From: Sulfitobacter sp. F26204
GTDB taxonomy: Bacteria > Pseudomonadota > Alphaproteobacteria > Rhodobacterales > Rhodobacteraceae
NCBI RefSeq assembly: GCF_026410305.1
Contig: NZ_JAPMLQ010000004.1
Coordinates: 296,438-360,437 of the forward strand
Reading direction: 5' to 3'
DNA length: 64,000 nt
Within the stretch, counting starts at the first letter, position 1. Each line of letters opens with the position of its first letter. Below the pieces are notes generated by a model, which was not told the origin of the DNA, did no database searches, and saw only the letters and a list, made by a program, of their open reading frames with translations. Shown piece by piece: positions 54,297-63,764 of the stretch. The translations under genes were made by a program, and so were the position numbers.

Positions 54297-55165
54297 ACAA
54301 AACGGTCAATCAAAAAGCATGGTTTCTCATTCTGCCGGTGCTGTTGCTGGTCGCTTTCTCCGCGGTGATCCCGCTGATGACAGTTGTGAACTATTCCGTT
54401 CAGGACACTTTTGGCAACAACAAGTTCTTTTGGGCAGGGCTTGAATGGTTTGAGGAAATGCTGTCGTCCGAACGCATGTGGGATGCATTGGGCCGGCAGA
54501 TTTCCTTTTCGGTTATCATTCTTGCCATTGAAATTCCGCTGGGTATTTTCGTGGCGTTGAACATGCCCAAGAAAGGTTTCTGGGCCTCACTGTGTCTTGT
54601 GCTGATGTCATTGCCGCTGCTCATTCCATGGAATGTGGTTGGCACGATCTGGCAAATTTTCGGACGGGTCGATATTGGTCTTTTGGGCCATACGCTCGCG
54701 GCCATGGGCATTGACTACAACTATACTCAGGATTTTTACGCAGCCTGGATCACAGTCATTGTAATGGATGTCTGGCATTGGACTTCGCTGGTCGCGCTTC
54801 TGGCCTATGCCGGTCTGCAGTCCATTCCCGACGCATATTACCAGGCTGCAAAGATCGATCAGGCCAGTCGCTGGAAGGTGTTTCGCTTTATCGAACTACC
54901 CAAGATCATGGGGGTATTGATGATCGCGATCCTGCTGCGCTTCATGGACAGTTTCATGATCTATACCGAGCCGTTTGTCGTGACTGGTGGCGGGCCTGGC
55001 AATTCTACCACTTTCCTTTCGATTGACCTCGTCAAGATGGCGCTGGGGCAATTCGACCTTGGTCCCGCGGCGGCCTTTTCGATCATGTATTACCTCGTGA
55101 TCCTGCTGGTCTCCTACGTGTTCTACACCGTCATGACGAACCTCGACAAAAGGGATGGCCAATGA
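54293..55165 (+). CDS. glpP: Glycerol ABC transporter permease GlpP
   Basis: 290 residues with six helices. The first begins WFLILPVLLLVAFSAVIPLMTVVNYSVQD, as in MalF-type permeases. The cytosolic coupling loop SIPDAYYQAAKIDQASRWKVFRFIELPKI (EAA motif) is at about residues 178-206. It is coupled to the second permease by an ATGATG overlap. The transporter carries glycerol by the operon context. Confidence 0.9.
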   Translation: MNKTVNQKAWFLILPVLLLVAFSAVIPLMTVVNYSVQDTFGNNKFFWAGLEWFEEMLSSERMWDALGRQISFSVIILAIEIPLGIFVALNMPKKGFWASLCLVLMSLPLLIPWNVVGTIWQIFGRVDIGLLGHTLAAMGIDYNYTQDFYAAWITVIVMDVWHWTSLVALLAYAGLQSIPDAYYQAAKIDQASRWKVFRFIELPKIMGVLMIAILLRFMDSFMIYTEPFVVTGGGPGNSTTFLSIDLVKMALGQFDLGPAAAFSIMYYLVILLVSYVFYTVMTNLDKRDGQ

Positions 55166-56004
55166 TGTCTGAAGTGACGCATAACCCGCCACGTCGCCTG
55201 CCACGGTTCAAGGGCAGCGCCCTTGTCATGGGGCTGTATCTCTTGTTCCTGCTCTTGCCGATCTATTGGCTGGTGATGATGAGCCTCAAGACCAACACAG
55301 AGATACTGAGTACCTTTACCCTTTGGCCTCAGAACCTGACTTTTGACAACTATCTGACAATCCTTACCGATGCCTCCTGGTACAGCGGGTACCTCAATTC
55401 GATGGCCTATGTGGTGATGAATATGGTGATCTCGCTTCTGGTTGCCTTGCCAGCCGCCTATGCATTCAGCCGCTATAGTTTCATGGGTGACAAACATCTG
55501 TTCTTTTGGCTGCTGACCAATCGGATGGCACCACCTGCGGTTTTTGCCCTGCCGTTCTTCCAATTGTATTCCTCGGTTGGATTGTTTGACACCCATATCG
55601 CTGTCGCCCTTGCGCATTGCTTGTTCAACGTGCCTTTGGCTGTTTGGATTTTGGAAGGTTTCATGCGCGGCGTGCCCAAGGAAATCGACGAAACGGCCTA
55701 TATCGACGGCTATTCGTTCCCGCATTTCTTTATCCGTATCTTCACGCCGCTGGTCGCCTCTGGCATCGGGGTGACGGCGTTCTTTCTGTTCATGTTTTCA
55801 TGGGTTGAGTTGCTGTTGAGCCGGACGTTGACGAGCGTGGATGCCAAGCCGATTGCCGCAACGATGACACGTACCGTGGGGGCGGCGGGCATCGACTGGG
55901 GCGTGCTGGCGGCGGCGGGGGTTCTAACGATCGTACCGGGAGCGTTGGTGATTTATTTTGTCCGCAACTACATCGCCAAGGGTTTTGCCCTGGGCCGTGT
56001 CTAA
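55162..56004 (+). CDS. glpQ: Glycerol ABC transporter permease GlpQ
   Basis: 280 residues with six helices, opening LVMGLYLLFLLLPIYWLVMMSLKTN as in MalG-type permeases. The EAA loop PKEIDETAYIDGYSFPHFFIRIFTPL lies at about 171-196. It pairs with GlpP to form the channel. ATGs at 55162 and 55165 are both possible starts. Confidence 0.9.
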   Translation: MMSEVTHNPPRRLPRFKGSALVMGLYLLFLLLPIYWLVMMSLKTNTEILSTFTLWPQNLTFDNYLTILTDASWYSGYLNSMAYVVMNMVISLLVALPAAYAFSRYSFMGDKHLFFWLLTNRMAPPAVFALPFFQLYSSVGLFDTHIAVALAHCLFNVPLAVWILEGFMRGVPKEIDETAYIDGYSFPHFFIRIFTPLVASGIGVTAFFLFMFSWVELLLSRTLTSVDAKPIAATMTRTVGAAGIDWGVLAAAGVLTIVPGALVIYFVRNYIAKGFALGRV

Positions 56005-56019
56005 GAAAGGAGAAGCACT

Positions 56020-56292
56020 ATGGAATGGATGGCATGGACATGGCCGACCGCTGTTTTCTTCGGCATCATCGCGGCCACGCTGATCACCTTCACGGTGCTG
56101 GCGATCAAGTATCCCGAGGTACCCCGCCACGGGGTGTTGGGGATCGAAACGACGCGGGGTGACCGTCTGTTCATCACGCTACTGGGCTCGGCCTTTATCA
56201 ATCTGGCATGGCTTGGGCTGCTTGATGCACCACAATGGGGTGCGCTGGTGGTCTGTCTTTTTTACGCCTTTGCGGTTTTCCGCTGGGTTTAA
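56020..56292 (+). CDS. glpU: Small inner-membrane protein, DUF2160 (GlpU-like)
   Basis: 90 residues with two or three helices: TAVFFGIIAATLITFTVLAIK, a loop with a RHGVLGIETTRGDR segment, then LFITLLGSAFINLAWLGLLD and a final helix ending VFRWV. It matches the DUF2160 proteins that occur between the permease and receptor genes in rhizobial glycerol ABC operons. Its role there is unproven and may be assembly or a regulatory subunit of the transporter. AAGGAG precedes the start. Confidence 0.85.
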   Translation: MEWMAWTWPTAVFFGIIAATLITFTVLAIKYPEVPRHGVLGIETTRGDRLFITLLGSAFINLAWLGLLDAPQWGALVVCLFYAFAVFRWV

Positions 56293-56354
56293 TCGAATGG
56301 GCCTTCCGGCAAAATGTCCGGTGGCCCGCAGTGTTCATATAGGGAGGAACCAAG

Positions 56355-58076
56355 ATGAACTTGCGACTAAAAGGAACCACAGCGATTGCGCTGGCGACAT
56401 GTATGTTCGCCGCGCCTGCTTTTGCTGACATGGAGGCCGCAAAGGCATTCCTGGACAATGAGATCGGCGATTTGTCGGTGCTTTCGCGCGCCGAGCAGGA
56501 AGCTGAACTTCAGTTTTTCATTGACGCGGCAGAGCCCTACAAAGGTATGTCAATCAACGTCGTGTCCGAGACCATCGGCACCCATACCTACGAGGCCACC
56601 GTTCTCGCACCTGCGTTTGAGGCGATCACCGGTATCAAGATTACCCATGATTTGATTGGCGAAGGCGACGTAGTTGAAAAACTGCAGACTCAGATGCAGT
56701 CGGGCGAGAATATCTATGATGCCTATATCAACGACAGTGATCTGATTGGTACGCATTGGCGTTATCAGCAAGCGCGCAACCTGACCGACTGGATGGCGGG
56801 CGAAGGGGCAGCGGTGACAAACCCAAACCTTGATCTGGAAGACTTTATTGGATTGTCATTCACCACCGGACCAGATGGCAAAGTCTACCAGTTGCCTGAC
56901 CAGCAGTTCGCGAACCTTTACTGGTTCCGCTATGACTGGTTCAACGATGAAAAGAACAAGACTGATTTCAAAGCCAAATACGGTTATGATCTCGGTGTGC
57001 CGGTCAACTGGACCGCTTATGAGGATATTGCCGAATTCTTCACCGGTCGTGATCTGACACATCTTGGCGTCGAAGGTGAAGTCTTTGGTAATATGGACTA
57101 CGGCAAGAAAGACCCAAGCCTGGGTTGGCGTTACACCGATGCTTGGCTGTCCATGGCCGGTGCAGGTGACGTGGGAGAGCCGAATGGCCTGCCCGTTGAT
57201 GAATGGGGTATCCGTGTCAACGAAAATTCGCAACCGGTCGGATCCTGCATGGCGCGCGGTGGTGCGACAAACGGCCCGGCTGCTGTCTATGCTGTGACCA
57301 AGGCAATCGAATGGCTGGACAAATATTCCCCGCCAGCCGCCGCCGGTATGACATTCTCTGAGGCAGGTCCGATCCCGGCACAGGGCAACGTCGCTCAGCA
57401 GATGTTCTGGTACACTGTCTTTACGGCGGCTTCGGTGGAGCCCGGTTTGCCGGTAATGAACGAAGATGGCACGCCCAAGTGGCGCATGGCACCATCTCCG
57501 CACGGTGCATATTGGACCGAAGGTACCAAGATTGGCTATCAAGACGCAGGGTCATGGACATTGATGAAATCCACCCCGGTGGATCGTGCACAGGCGGCTT
57601 GGCTGTATGCACAATTCGTGACCTCCAAAACGGTCGACGTGAAGAAAAGTCATATTGGCCTGACGTTCATTCGTGAATCGTCGATCCAGCATGAGAGCTT
57701 TACCGAACGTGCGCCTAAGCTGGGTGGTCTGGTTGAATTTTATCGTTCACCAGCGCGGGTACAATGGTCGCCAACCGGTACCAATGTCCCTGACTACCCA
57801 AAACTGGCGCAACTCTGGTGGCAGAATATCGGCGATGCGATGTCTGGTGCTAAAACGCCCCAGAAAGCGCTTGATGCACTTTGCGCAGATCAGGAAAAGG
57901 TACTGATCCGTTTGGAGCGTGCTGGCGTCCAGGGTGATATTGGTCCGAAAATGAACGAAGAGCGGGATCCAGAGTACTGGCTGTCCCAGCCCGGTTCGCC
58001 GAAGCCAAAGCTGGAAAACGAAGACGAAGCGCCCGTTACGATTGCCTATGACGAACTGATCAAATCCTGGCAGTAA
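56355..58076 (+). CDS. glpV: Glycerol ABC transporter substrate-binding protein GlpV
   Basis: 573 residues, long for a receptor. The signal peptide MNLRLKGTTAIALATCMFAAPAFA ends at ADM, and AGGGAGG precedes the start. The mature protein has a long N-terminal helix (EAAKAFLDNEIGDLSVLS), then an extracellular solute-binding family 1 pattern (MSINVVSETIGTHTYEATVLAPAFEAITGIKI) and a large C-lobe. Length and operon position match GlpV of Rhizobium. A perfect hairpin follows before glpK. Confidence 0.9.
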   Translation: MNLRLKGTTAIALATCMFAAPAFADMEAAKAFLDNEIGDLSVLSRAEQEAELQFFIDAAEPYKGMSINVVSETIGTHTYEATVLAPAFEAITGIKITHDLIGEGDVVEKLQTQMQSGENIYDAYINDSDLIGTHWRYQQARNLTDWMAGEGAAVTNPNLDLEDFIGLSFTTGPDGKVYQLPDQQFANLYWFRYDWFNDEKNKTDFKAKYGYDLGVPVNWTAYEDIAEFFTGRDLTHLGVEGEVFGNMDYGKKDPSLGWRYTDAWLSMAGAGDVGEPNGLPVDEWGIRVNENSQPVGSCMARGGATNGPAAVYAVTKAIEWLDKYSPPAAAGMTFSEAGPIPAQGNVAQQMFWYTVFTAASVEPGLPVMNEDGTPKWRMAPSPHGAYWTEGTKIGYQDAGSWTLMKSTPVDRAQAAWLYAQFVTSKTVDVKKSHIGLTFIRESSIQHESFTERAPKLGGLVEFYRSPARVQWSPTGTNVPDYPKLAQLWWQNIGDAMSGAKTPQKALDALCADQEKVLIRLERAGVQGDIGPKMNEERDPEYWLSQPGSPKPKLENEDEAPVTIAYDELIKSWQ

Positions 58077-58134
58077 GGTCAGGATCCGCGGCCATGTAAT
58101 TGGCCTCGGGTAAATCGTTTGATAGTTTATCAAG

Positions 58135-58166
58135 AACAGCGGCCTCTTTCCCAAGTGGCCGCTGTT
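58135..58166 (+). terminator. Perfect 10-bp hairpin between glpV and glpK
   Basis: AACAGCGGCC (58135-58144) pairs exactly with GGCCGCTGTT (58157-58166) around a 12-base loop, 58 bp after the receptor stop and 27 bp before glpK. No T run follows, so it may be a leaky terminator, processing site or stabiliser that lowers glpK relative to the receptor. Confidence 0.6.
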
Positions 58167-58193
58167 TCCAAATCCAACTTGTGGAGACCTTCC

Positions 58194-59684
58194 ATGACCT
58201 ATGTGCTTGCAATTGACCAAGGTACGACATCCACGCGAGCGATTGTATTCGATGCCAGCATGACGGCGGTTGCCAATGCGCAGGAAGAATTTGCTCAACA
58301 TTTCCCTCAGTCCGGCTGGGTCGAACATGATCCGGATGATCTTTGGAACACAACTTTGGCCACCTGCCGCGCGGCGATTGAAAAGGCGGGCATATCGGCG
58401 GCACAGATCGCATCCATCGGCATTACCAATCAGCGAGAAACCGTGGTGGTCTGGGACAAAATCACGGGTAAAGCGATCCATAATGCGATTGTCTGGCAGG
58501 ATCGCCGAACCGCGGATACCTGCCGCGTGTTGCGTGACGCCGGGCATGAAAAGATGATCACGGAACGCACTGGCCTGTTGCTGGACCCCTATTTCTCAGG
58601 CACCAAGGTTAAATGGATTCTGGACAAGGTTGAAGGATCCCGTCATCGCGCTGCCAATGGTGAGTTGTTGTTTGGCACCGTTGATGCCTTCCTGATCTGG
58701 AAATTGACTGGTGGCGAGGCCCATGTGACCGATGCCACAAATGCCGCCCGCACGATGTTGTATGATATTCGCAAGGGGCGGTGGAGCAGCACGATTTGTG
58801 ACCTACTGGAAATTCCGGTGGCCATGTTGCCCGAGGTCAAGGATTGCGCTGCCGATTTTGGTTTGACGCAGGCGGATCTGTTCGGCCATGAAATCCCTAT
58901 TTGCGGGGTCGCAGGTGACCAGCAGGCCGCGACCATCGGTCAGGCCTGTTTTGAACCGGGCATGTTGAAATCAACATATGGAACTGGGTGTTTTGCCTTG
59001 CTCAATACAGGTGAAACGCCGGTTACATCCAAGAACCGTCTGCTTACCACCATTGCCTATCAATTGGATGGGAAACCGGTTTACGCGCTTGAGGGTTCGA
59101 TCTTTGTTGCCGGCGCGGTTGTACAATGGCTGCGTGACGGTTTGCAGATCATCAAGGATGCGGCAGAGACACAGAACCTCGCGCAGCAGGCCGATGCGCA
59201 ACAGCGCGTGATCCTCGTGCCTGCCTTCGTTGGTCTGGGTGCGCCTTATTGGAACCCGGATTGCCGTGGGGCGGTGTACGGTCTGACCCGCGCGACGGGG
59301 CCTGCGGAAATGGCCAAGGCCGCACTTGAAAGTGTCGGCTATCAAACCCGTGACCTGCTTGAGGCGATGGCGGCGGATTGGCCTGCCGCAACTGGTGTTC
59401 AGCCAACTTTGCGCGTTGATGGTGGTATGTCAGCCAGCGATTGGGCGATGCAGTTCTTGTCTGACATCATTGCTGCCCCTGTTGATCGTCCCGAAAATCA
59501 GGAAACAACCGCTCTGGGTGTCGCCTGGTTGGCGGGGATGCATGCGGGTGTCTATCCCGACCAGGCAGAATTTGCCGCAACCTGGGCCTGCGACAAACAA
59601 TTTGTTCCGCAGATGAATGAGGATGACCGCCAGGCGAAATATGCGGCTTGGGGCAGGGCGGTGCAGGCCACCCTGAGCGTTTAG
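58194..59684 (+). CDS. glpK: Glycerol kinase
   Basis: 496 residues from the ATG at 58194 (GGAG upstream). The FGGY-family opening [18 protein letters not shown] is the phosphate loop. [27 protein letters not shown] and [13 protein letters not shown] are GlpK segments, and [30 protein letters not shown] holds the catalytic Asp. It makes glycerol-3-phosphate from glycerol and ATP, trapping imported glycerol and supplying GlpD and the GlpR inducer. The iron-type dehydrogenase follows after five bases. Confidence 0.96.
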   Translation: MTYVLAIDQGTTSTRAIVFDASMTAVANAQEEFAQHFPQSGWVEHDPDDLWNTTLATCRAAIEKAGISAAQIASIGITNQRETVVVWDKITGKAIHNAIVWQDRRTADTCRVLRDAGHEKMITERTGLLLDPYFSGTKVKWILDKVEGSRHRAANGELLFGTVDAFLIWKLTGGEAHVTDATNAARTMLYDIRKGRWSSTICDLLEIPVAMLPEVKDCAADFGLTQADLFGHEIPICGVAGDQQAATIGQACFEPGMLKSTYGTGCFALLNTGETPVTSKNRLLTTIAYQLDGKPVYALEGSIFVAGAVVQWLRDGLQIIKDAAETQNLAQQADAQQRVILVPAFVGLGAPYWNPDCRGAVYGLTRATGPAEMAKAALESVGYQTRDLLEAMAADWPAATGVQPTLRVDGGMSASDWAMQFLSDIIAAPVDRPENQETTALGVAWLAGMHAGVYPDQAEFAATWACDKQFVPQMNEDDRQAKYAAWGRAVQATLSV

Positions 59685-59689
59685 GGAAA

Positions 59690-60832
59690 GTGTTTTCGTT
59701 TTTCAGTCCGAAAGCCCTTTATTTTGGCAGGGGGCAAAGCGCGGGAACTGCGAGTCTCGCAGCGGGTTTCGGGCAGGCGATATTGTTGGTGCATGGGGCC
59801 TCGGCGACACGGGCGGCATGGCTAAAAGATGCCTGTACAACTGCAGGACTCACCTTGCGGACCTTGAGTTGCGCTAATGAGCCGAGCCTGCCGGACATCG
59901 ATGCAGCCTTGACCGAACTGGACGGGTTCAAGCCTGATGTGGTGATCGCACTTGGGGGCGGGTCAGTGATGGATTTTGGCAAGGCGCTGGCAGCATTGAT
60001 CCGGTGCGATGGCAAGCCCATTGAGTATCTGGAAGTGGTGGGCGACGGCCGCCCCCTGGATGTTCCGCCGATTTCGCTGATCGCACTGCCAACCACCGCA
60101 GGCACAGGTGCAGAAGTCACGAAGAACGCGGTGATAACGGTGCCGGAACATGGCATCAAGGTCAGCCTGCGGGATCCCCGCATGGTTCCCGATATCGCCA
60201 TCATCGATCCGGCTTTGATGCAGGGTGCGCCAAAAGCTGTTGTCCTTGCCTCGGGGTTGGATGCTGTAACACAAGTAATCGAACCCTATTTGTGCCTGAA
60301 GGCCAATCCGATGACAGATGCATTGTGTCACGGGGCAATTCCAAAAGGTCTTGGTGCATTGAAGGCCGTGGTTGAAAAGGATGCGACGCAGGCATGGGAT
60401 AGCCTGGCATGGGTCAGCACCTGTGGCGGTCTGGCGTTGGCAAATGCGGGTCTTGGTGCGGTGCATGGTTTTGCCGGTGTGATCGGCGGCAAGACAAATG
60501 CACCTCATGGAGAGATTTGTGGTACCTTGCTGCCTGCTGTACTGAATTCACACTTGGCCAAGTCAGAAAAACACAGCGAAATCGGTTTGCGGTTACAATG
60601 GGTGCTTGATCAGATTGATGGTTGTTTCGGTTCGGGGACGACTGGTTCAGAGGTGGCCGGACTGCGCAACTGGTCGCGTGAAGCGGGGCTGCGTGGGCTA
60701 AAGGAAATGGGGCTTTCCAGCGGCGATTTTGCTGAGGTGGCCGCCCTGGCGGCCAAGGCATCTTCCATGGGTGCAAACCCCTTTGCGCTTTCCCAACCGG
60801 AGCTGGTACAAATTTTGCATGATGCAGCATGA
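59690..60832 (+). CDS. Iron-containing alcohol dehydrogenase family protein, last gene of glp operon
   Basis: 380 residues with a GTG at 59690 after AGGGAAA (an in-frame start at 59648 lies inside glpK). Dehydroquinate synthase-like NAD domain: VVIALGGGSVMDFGKALAAL, ALPTTAGTGAEVTKNAVI. The metal set is Asp 191 (LDAVTQVIE), Gln 195 where many members have His, His 259 and His 273 (PHGEICG). The family oxidises or reduces short alcohols, glycerol or 1,3-propanediol. Placement right after glpK suggests a glycerol or dihydroxyacetone-type oxidoreduction, or removal of a side product. Metal may be Fe or Zn. Confidence 0.85.
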   Translation: MFSFFSPKALYFGRGQSAGTASLAAGFGQAILLVHGASATRAAWLKDACTTAGLTLRTLSCANEPSLPDIDAALTELDGFKPDVVIALGGGSVMDFGKALAALIRCDGKPIEYLEVVGDGRPLDVPPISLIALPTTAGTGAEVTKNAVITVPEHGIKVSLRDPRMVPDIAIIDPALMQGAPKAVVLASGLDAVTQVIEPYLCLKANPMTDALCHGAIPKGLGALKAVVEKDATQAWDSLAWVSTCGGLALANAGLGAVHGFAGVIGGKTNAPHGEICGTLLPAVLNSHLAKSEKHSEIGLRLQWVLDQIDGCFGSGTTGSEVAGLRNWSREAGLRGLKEMGLSSGDFAEVAALAAKASSMGANPFALSQPELVQILHDAA

Positions 60833-60888
60833 TGCGGTTTGGTCCGGTGATGCCGCAAAGGGTGTCAACCTGCGTTTAACTTCGCAGA

Positions 60889-61218
60889 TTATTCGCCAAG
60901 CAGCGCCGCCTGTATCTCGTCATCCCAGCCCAGATAATAGGTGTTCTGGTCGTGTATGACCGGGCGGGCCATGACTTTCGGTTGCGCCGCGATCTGGGCC
61001 TCTGCCTCGGAATTCTTCAGCCAGTCGCTTAAAGCGCGATAATCATTGGACTTGCGATCCACCAGACGGTCCCCGAACTCGGCAATTAGTGTGTTCAATT
61101 CCGCTTCGCTTAGAGGATCTGCCCTGACATCGCGCAAGCGCACATCCTTGCGCTGGACCTCCAGTGCCTTGCGGGCTTTTTGGCAAACCGAACAGGTGCT
61201 TAATCCGTAGATGATCAT
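60889..61218 (-). CDS. ArsC/Spx-family protein (YffB-like)
   Basis: 109 residues. MIIYGLSTCSVCQKARKAL carries the CxxC-type site of the thioredoxin-fold ArsC/Spx family; the rest includes VRLRDVRADPLSEAELNTLI and the VMARPVIHD strand (cis-Pro-like R-P-V). True arsenate reductases are longer, so this is more like YffB, whose biochemical role is unsettled. Not linked to other arsenic genes. It is the downstream neighbour of the PiT gene on the other side of no shared operon evidence. Confidence 0.75.
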   Translation of the reverse strand: MIIYGLSTCSVCQKARKALEVQRKDVRLRDVRADPLSEAELNTLIAEFGDRLVDRKSNDYRALSDWLKNSEAEAQIAAQPKVMARPVIHDQNTYYLGWDDEIQAALLGE

Positions 61219-61288
61219 GATGTTTTTCCTTGCAAGATTTGCTGAGCGGTCTGACAGGCCGCTTTGGTCGGAGGTGTATCGACTTTGC

Positions 61289-62773
61289 TCAGTCTACTGC
61301 GGAATTGATCAGGATAAAGATGATGCCTGACAAAATTGCTGCTGCAGGAACAGTGATCACCCAAGCCGCGATAATGGTCATGAAATGCGATCGGCGCACA
61401 AGTTTGCGACGACGACGCTCTTCGGGGGCGTAATTGGTGCGTTCCGGCATTTCCATGCGTGCTTTGCGGATGCGGCGTTCAGCATCCCATTCGCGAAAGA
61501 ACCCCACGCCAAAGACTCCGCCGACAGCGATATGTGTCGAACTGACGGGCAGGCCTAGCCAACTGGCCACGATGACAGTGATGGCAGCGGACAGGGCAAC
61601 GCAATAGGCGCGCATCGGGTTCAGCTTGGTGATCTGGCCGCCGACCATGCGGATCAGCTTGGGCCCGAAAAGGAACAGGCCAAATGAAATGCCGAACGCC
61701 CCGATAATCATGACCCAGTTCGGAATGCTGATCGCATCGGTAAAGCTGCCCGACTGCGAGGCCTGTACGATGGCGGCAAGCGGCCCGACGGCATTGGCCA
61801 CGTCATTGGCTCCATGGGCAAAGCTGAGCAATGCGGCGGAGACAACAAGAGGGATCCCAAAAAGAACTTTGAGCGATTTGTTGCGGTTCTCAAGCCCCTG
61901 GGACTGTTTGCGGATTACAGGAATCATGACCAGCCAGACCAGAACGCCGATGATCGACCCGATCAATAGCGCGGTCGGCATATCGATCTTGATAATTTTC
62001 TTTAGACCTTTGAGAGCCAGATAAGCGGAAAAAGTCCCTGCCATGATACCAACAAGGATGGGGACCCATACGCGCGCAGCGGCGATTTTGTCATCGCGGT
62101 AGATGATACGCGATTTGATCAGCCACAAGAAGGCGGCTGCAACAGCACCGCCTAACACCGGAGAAATCACCCAGCTGGCAGCAATTGCACCCATCGTTGG
62201 CCAATAGACGGCACCGAAACCTGCCGCTGCGATGCCCGCCCCCATCACGCCACCAACCACCGAATGTGTGGTGGATACAGGTGCGCCGATCCAGGTCGCC
62301 AGGTTGACCCAAAGGGCTGCAGATAATAATGCGGACATCATCGCCCAGATGAATATTGATGCGGTGCCCATGGATTGAGGCGCAATGATACCTTTGGCGA
62401 TGGTAGAAACTACATCCCCTCCGGCCAGCAACGCCCCGGCACTTTCACAGATTACAGCAATCGCGATGGCCCCTCCCATGGTCAGCGCATTCGCACCAAC
62501 CGCAGGGCCCATGTTATTGGCGACGTCATTGGCCCCGATATTCAATGCCATATAGGCGCCCAGACAGGCAGCAATTACGACAATGATCGAATTGTTCGAC
62601 TGCCCGAGAAAGAGCAATGCGCCGATGCCCGTCACCAGAACAAACACCAGCGCAATGCCCGTACCGATCATGGGACGGGAGACATAAGCCGTTGCGATTT
62701 CTAGATTGGAATAGCGTGCAAGATCGCGGTCCAGAGTTTCAAGGTGGCGGCGATCGCCTTGTTGCTGAGTCAT
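61289..62773 (-). CDS. Inorganic phosphate transporter, PiT family
   Basis: 494 residues with about ten to twelve helices. Two family signatures appear: GANDVANNMGPAVGANALTMGGAIAIA (about 82-108) and GANDVANAVGPLAAIVQ (about 320-336), the duplicated Pfam PHO4 GANDVAN motif. A mid-protein cytosolic loop is rich in K and R, and a basic C-terminal cytosolic part (APEERRRRKLVRRSHF) precedes the last helix. It carries phosphate with a cation down its gradient, low-affinity type. ATG at 62773 follows GGAAGG. No pho box is evident to me. Confidence 0.93.
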   Translation of the reverse strand: MTQQQGDRRHLETLDRDLARYSNLEIATAYVSRPMIGTGIALVFVLVTGIGALLFLGQSNNSIIVVIAACLGAYMALNIGANDVANNMGPAVGANALTMGGAIAIAVICESAGALLAGGDVVSTIAKGIIAPQSMGTASIFIWAMMSALLSAALWVNLATWIGAPVSTTHSVVGGVMGAGIAAAGFGAVYWPTMGAIAASWVISPVLGGAVAAAFLWLIKSRIIYRDDKIAAARVWVPILVGIMAGTFSAYLALKGLKKIIKIDMPTALLIGSIIGVLVWLVMIPVIRKQSQGLENRNKSLKVLFGIPLVVSAALLSFAHGANDVANAVGPLAAIVQASQSGSFTDAISIPNWVMIIGAFGISFGLFLFGPKLIRMVGGQITKLNPMRAYCVALSAAITVIVASWLGLPVSSTHIAVGGVFGVGFFREWDAERRIRKARMEMPERTNYAPEERRRRKLVRRSHFMTIIAAWVITVPAAAILSGIIFILINSAVD

Positions 62774-62858
62774 ATGTAACCTTCCCCCAATTGGGAGAAA
62801 CGATTACCCTTGCAATGGCGAGGAAGGCAACCGCGCATTCATTATAGAATGCGATTTG

Positions 62859-63317
62859 CTATTGGTTGCGGAAGATTGATTTCAGTTCTGCCTCGTTCAC
62901 CATTTCGGCGGCGGCGTCTGCCTTGACCCATTTGCGTTTACGCTGATGGGCTTCGGGAAAGCTTTCAGACAATTCGTTGACCGCAACCGAATATACCAGA
63001 GTTTCTACAGGAATCTTCAGCCCGGTCGACTGGCGCTTTTGATAGGTATAAGCGCCCACAGGCTCACTTGTGGCATTACTGTTTTGCACACCTGCTTCTT
63101 CCCAGGCCTCTTGCAAGGCCGCTTCATTGGACTTGAGACCACGTATGGGCCAACCCTTGGGGATGATCCAACGACCGGTATCGCGGCTCGTCACCAGAAG
63201 GTACTCCTTGTTCTTTCCTGTTCCACGATGACACAATGCAGCTACCTGTAGCCGTTTGGGCCGTCTCAGCATCGGTACAAGGAACGACTTCCATACCGTT
63301 TGAAGTGCCGCATTCAT
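62859..63317 (-). CDS. Nudix hydrolase with degenerate Nudix box
   Basis: 152 residues (an internal Met at about 63272 is an alternative start). The Nudix box aligns as GWPIRGLKSNEAALQEAWEEAGV, where the canonical G-x5-E-x7-REUxEExGU has Leu for the first Glu and Gln for the Arg, but the catalytic EE pair is kept. This GWP form is common in bacterial relatives of diphosphoinositol-polyphosphate phosphohydrolases. RWIIPKG leads in as usual. It likely hydrolyses a nucleoside diphosphate-linked compound. It is separated by 85 bp from the phosphate transporter upstream of it on the minus-strand map. Confidence 0.85.
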   Translation of the reverse strand: MNAALQTVWKSFLVPMLRRPKRLQVAALCHRGTGKNKEYLLVTSRDTGRWIIPKGWPIRGLKSNEAALQEAWEEAGVQNSNATSEPVGAYTYQKRQSTGLKIPVETLVYSVAVNELSESFPEAHQRKRKWVKADAAAEMVNEAELKSIFRNQ

Positions 63318-63760
63318 TCAGAAACCACTCAATATCTTTTATTATGCAAAGGGATATAGCTTGCCGGGAGCGAAATTGCAATTTTAGCGGGCAGAAGCCG
63401 GACCTTCGCTTGTCAGTTTGGAGGAAGTGCCCCAACCTACCCAAGGCAGGGCAGGCGGGGGTGTCCCCTGTCGCTTGAAAAGCAGCCGCAGCACAAAAAC
63501 GGGCATCTTTAAGAAGGCGTCCGGCACCCTGCGACCCATTTCAAAGACCGGAATCGGTGGGAAGATGCCAAAAAACAGACAAACCCGTGGCGGAGTGATT
63601 CCGTTTGACTGGTTTTTGCTCTTCAGACTGGCCCGAAACAAAGCGATCTCGCCTGTGAGGAAGAAAAGTTATTTTTCCGGTCCATAGGAAACGCATCGGC
63701 TGACCCCATATAAATAAGGAGATAGCCCGATTTGCAGAGGAGGAATTCAAATAAATCGAT
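63318..63760. other. 443-bp region without a recognisable gene
   Basis: Short overlapping open frames of 80-90 codons exist on both strands, but their translations are low-complexity and resemble no family I know. The Nudix promoter should lie at the left end. Base composition falls towards AT at 63650-63760. Confidence 0.6.
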
Positions 63761-63764
63761 CTTA

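Noticed and set aside
60889..61218. Calling the ArsC-like gene arsenate reductase
   Set aside because: It is shorter than true ArsC, resembles YffB and has no ars neighbours.
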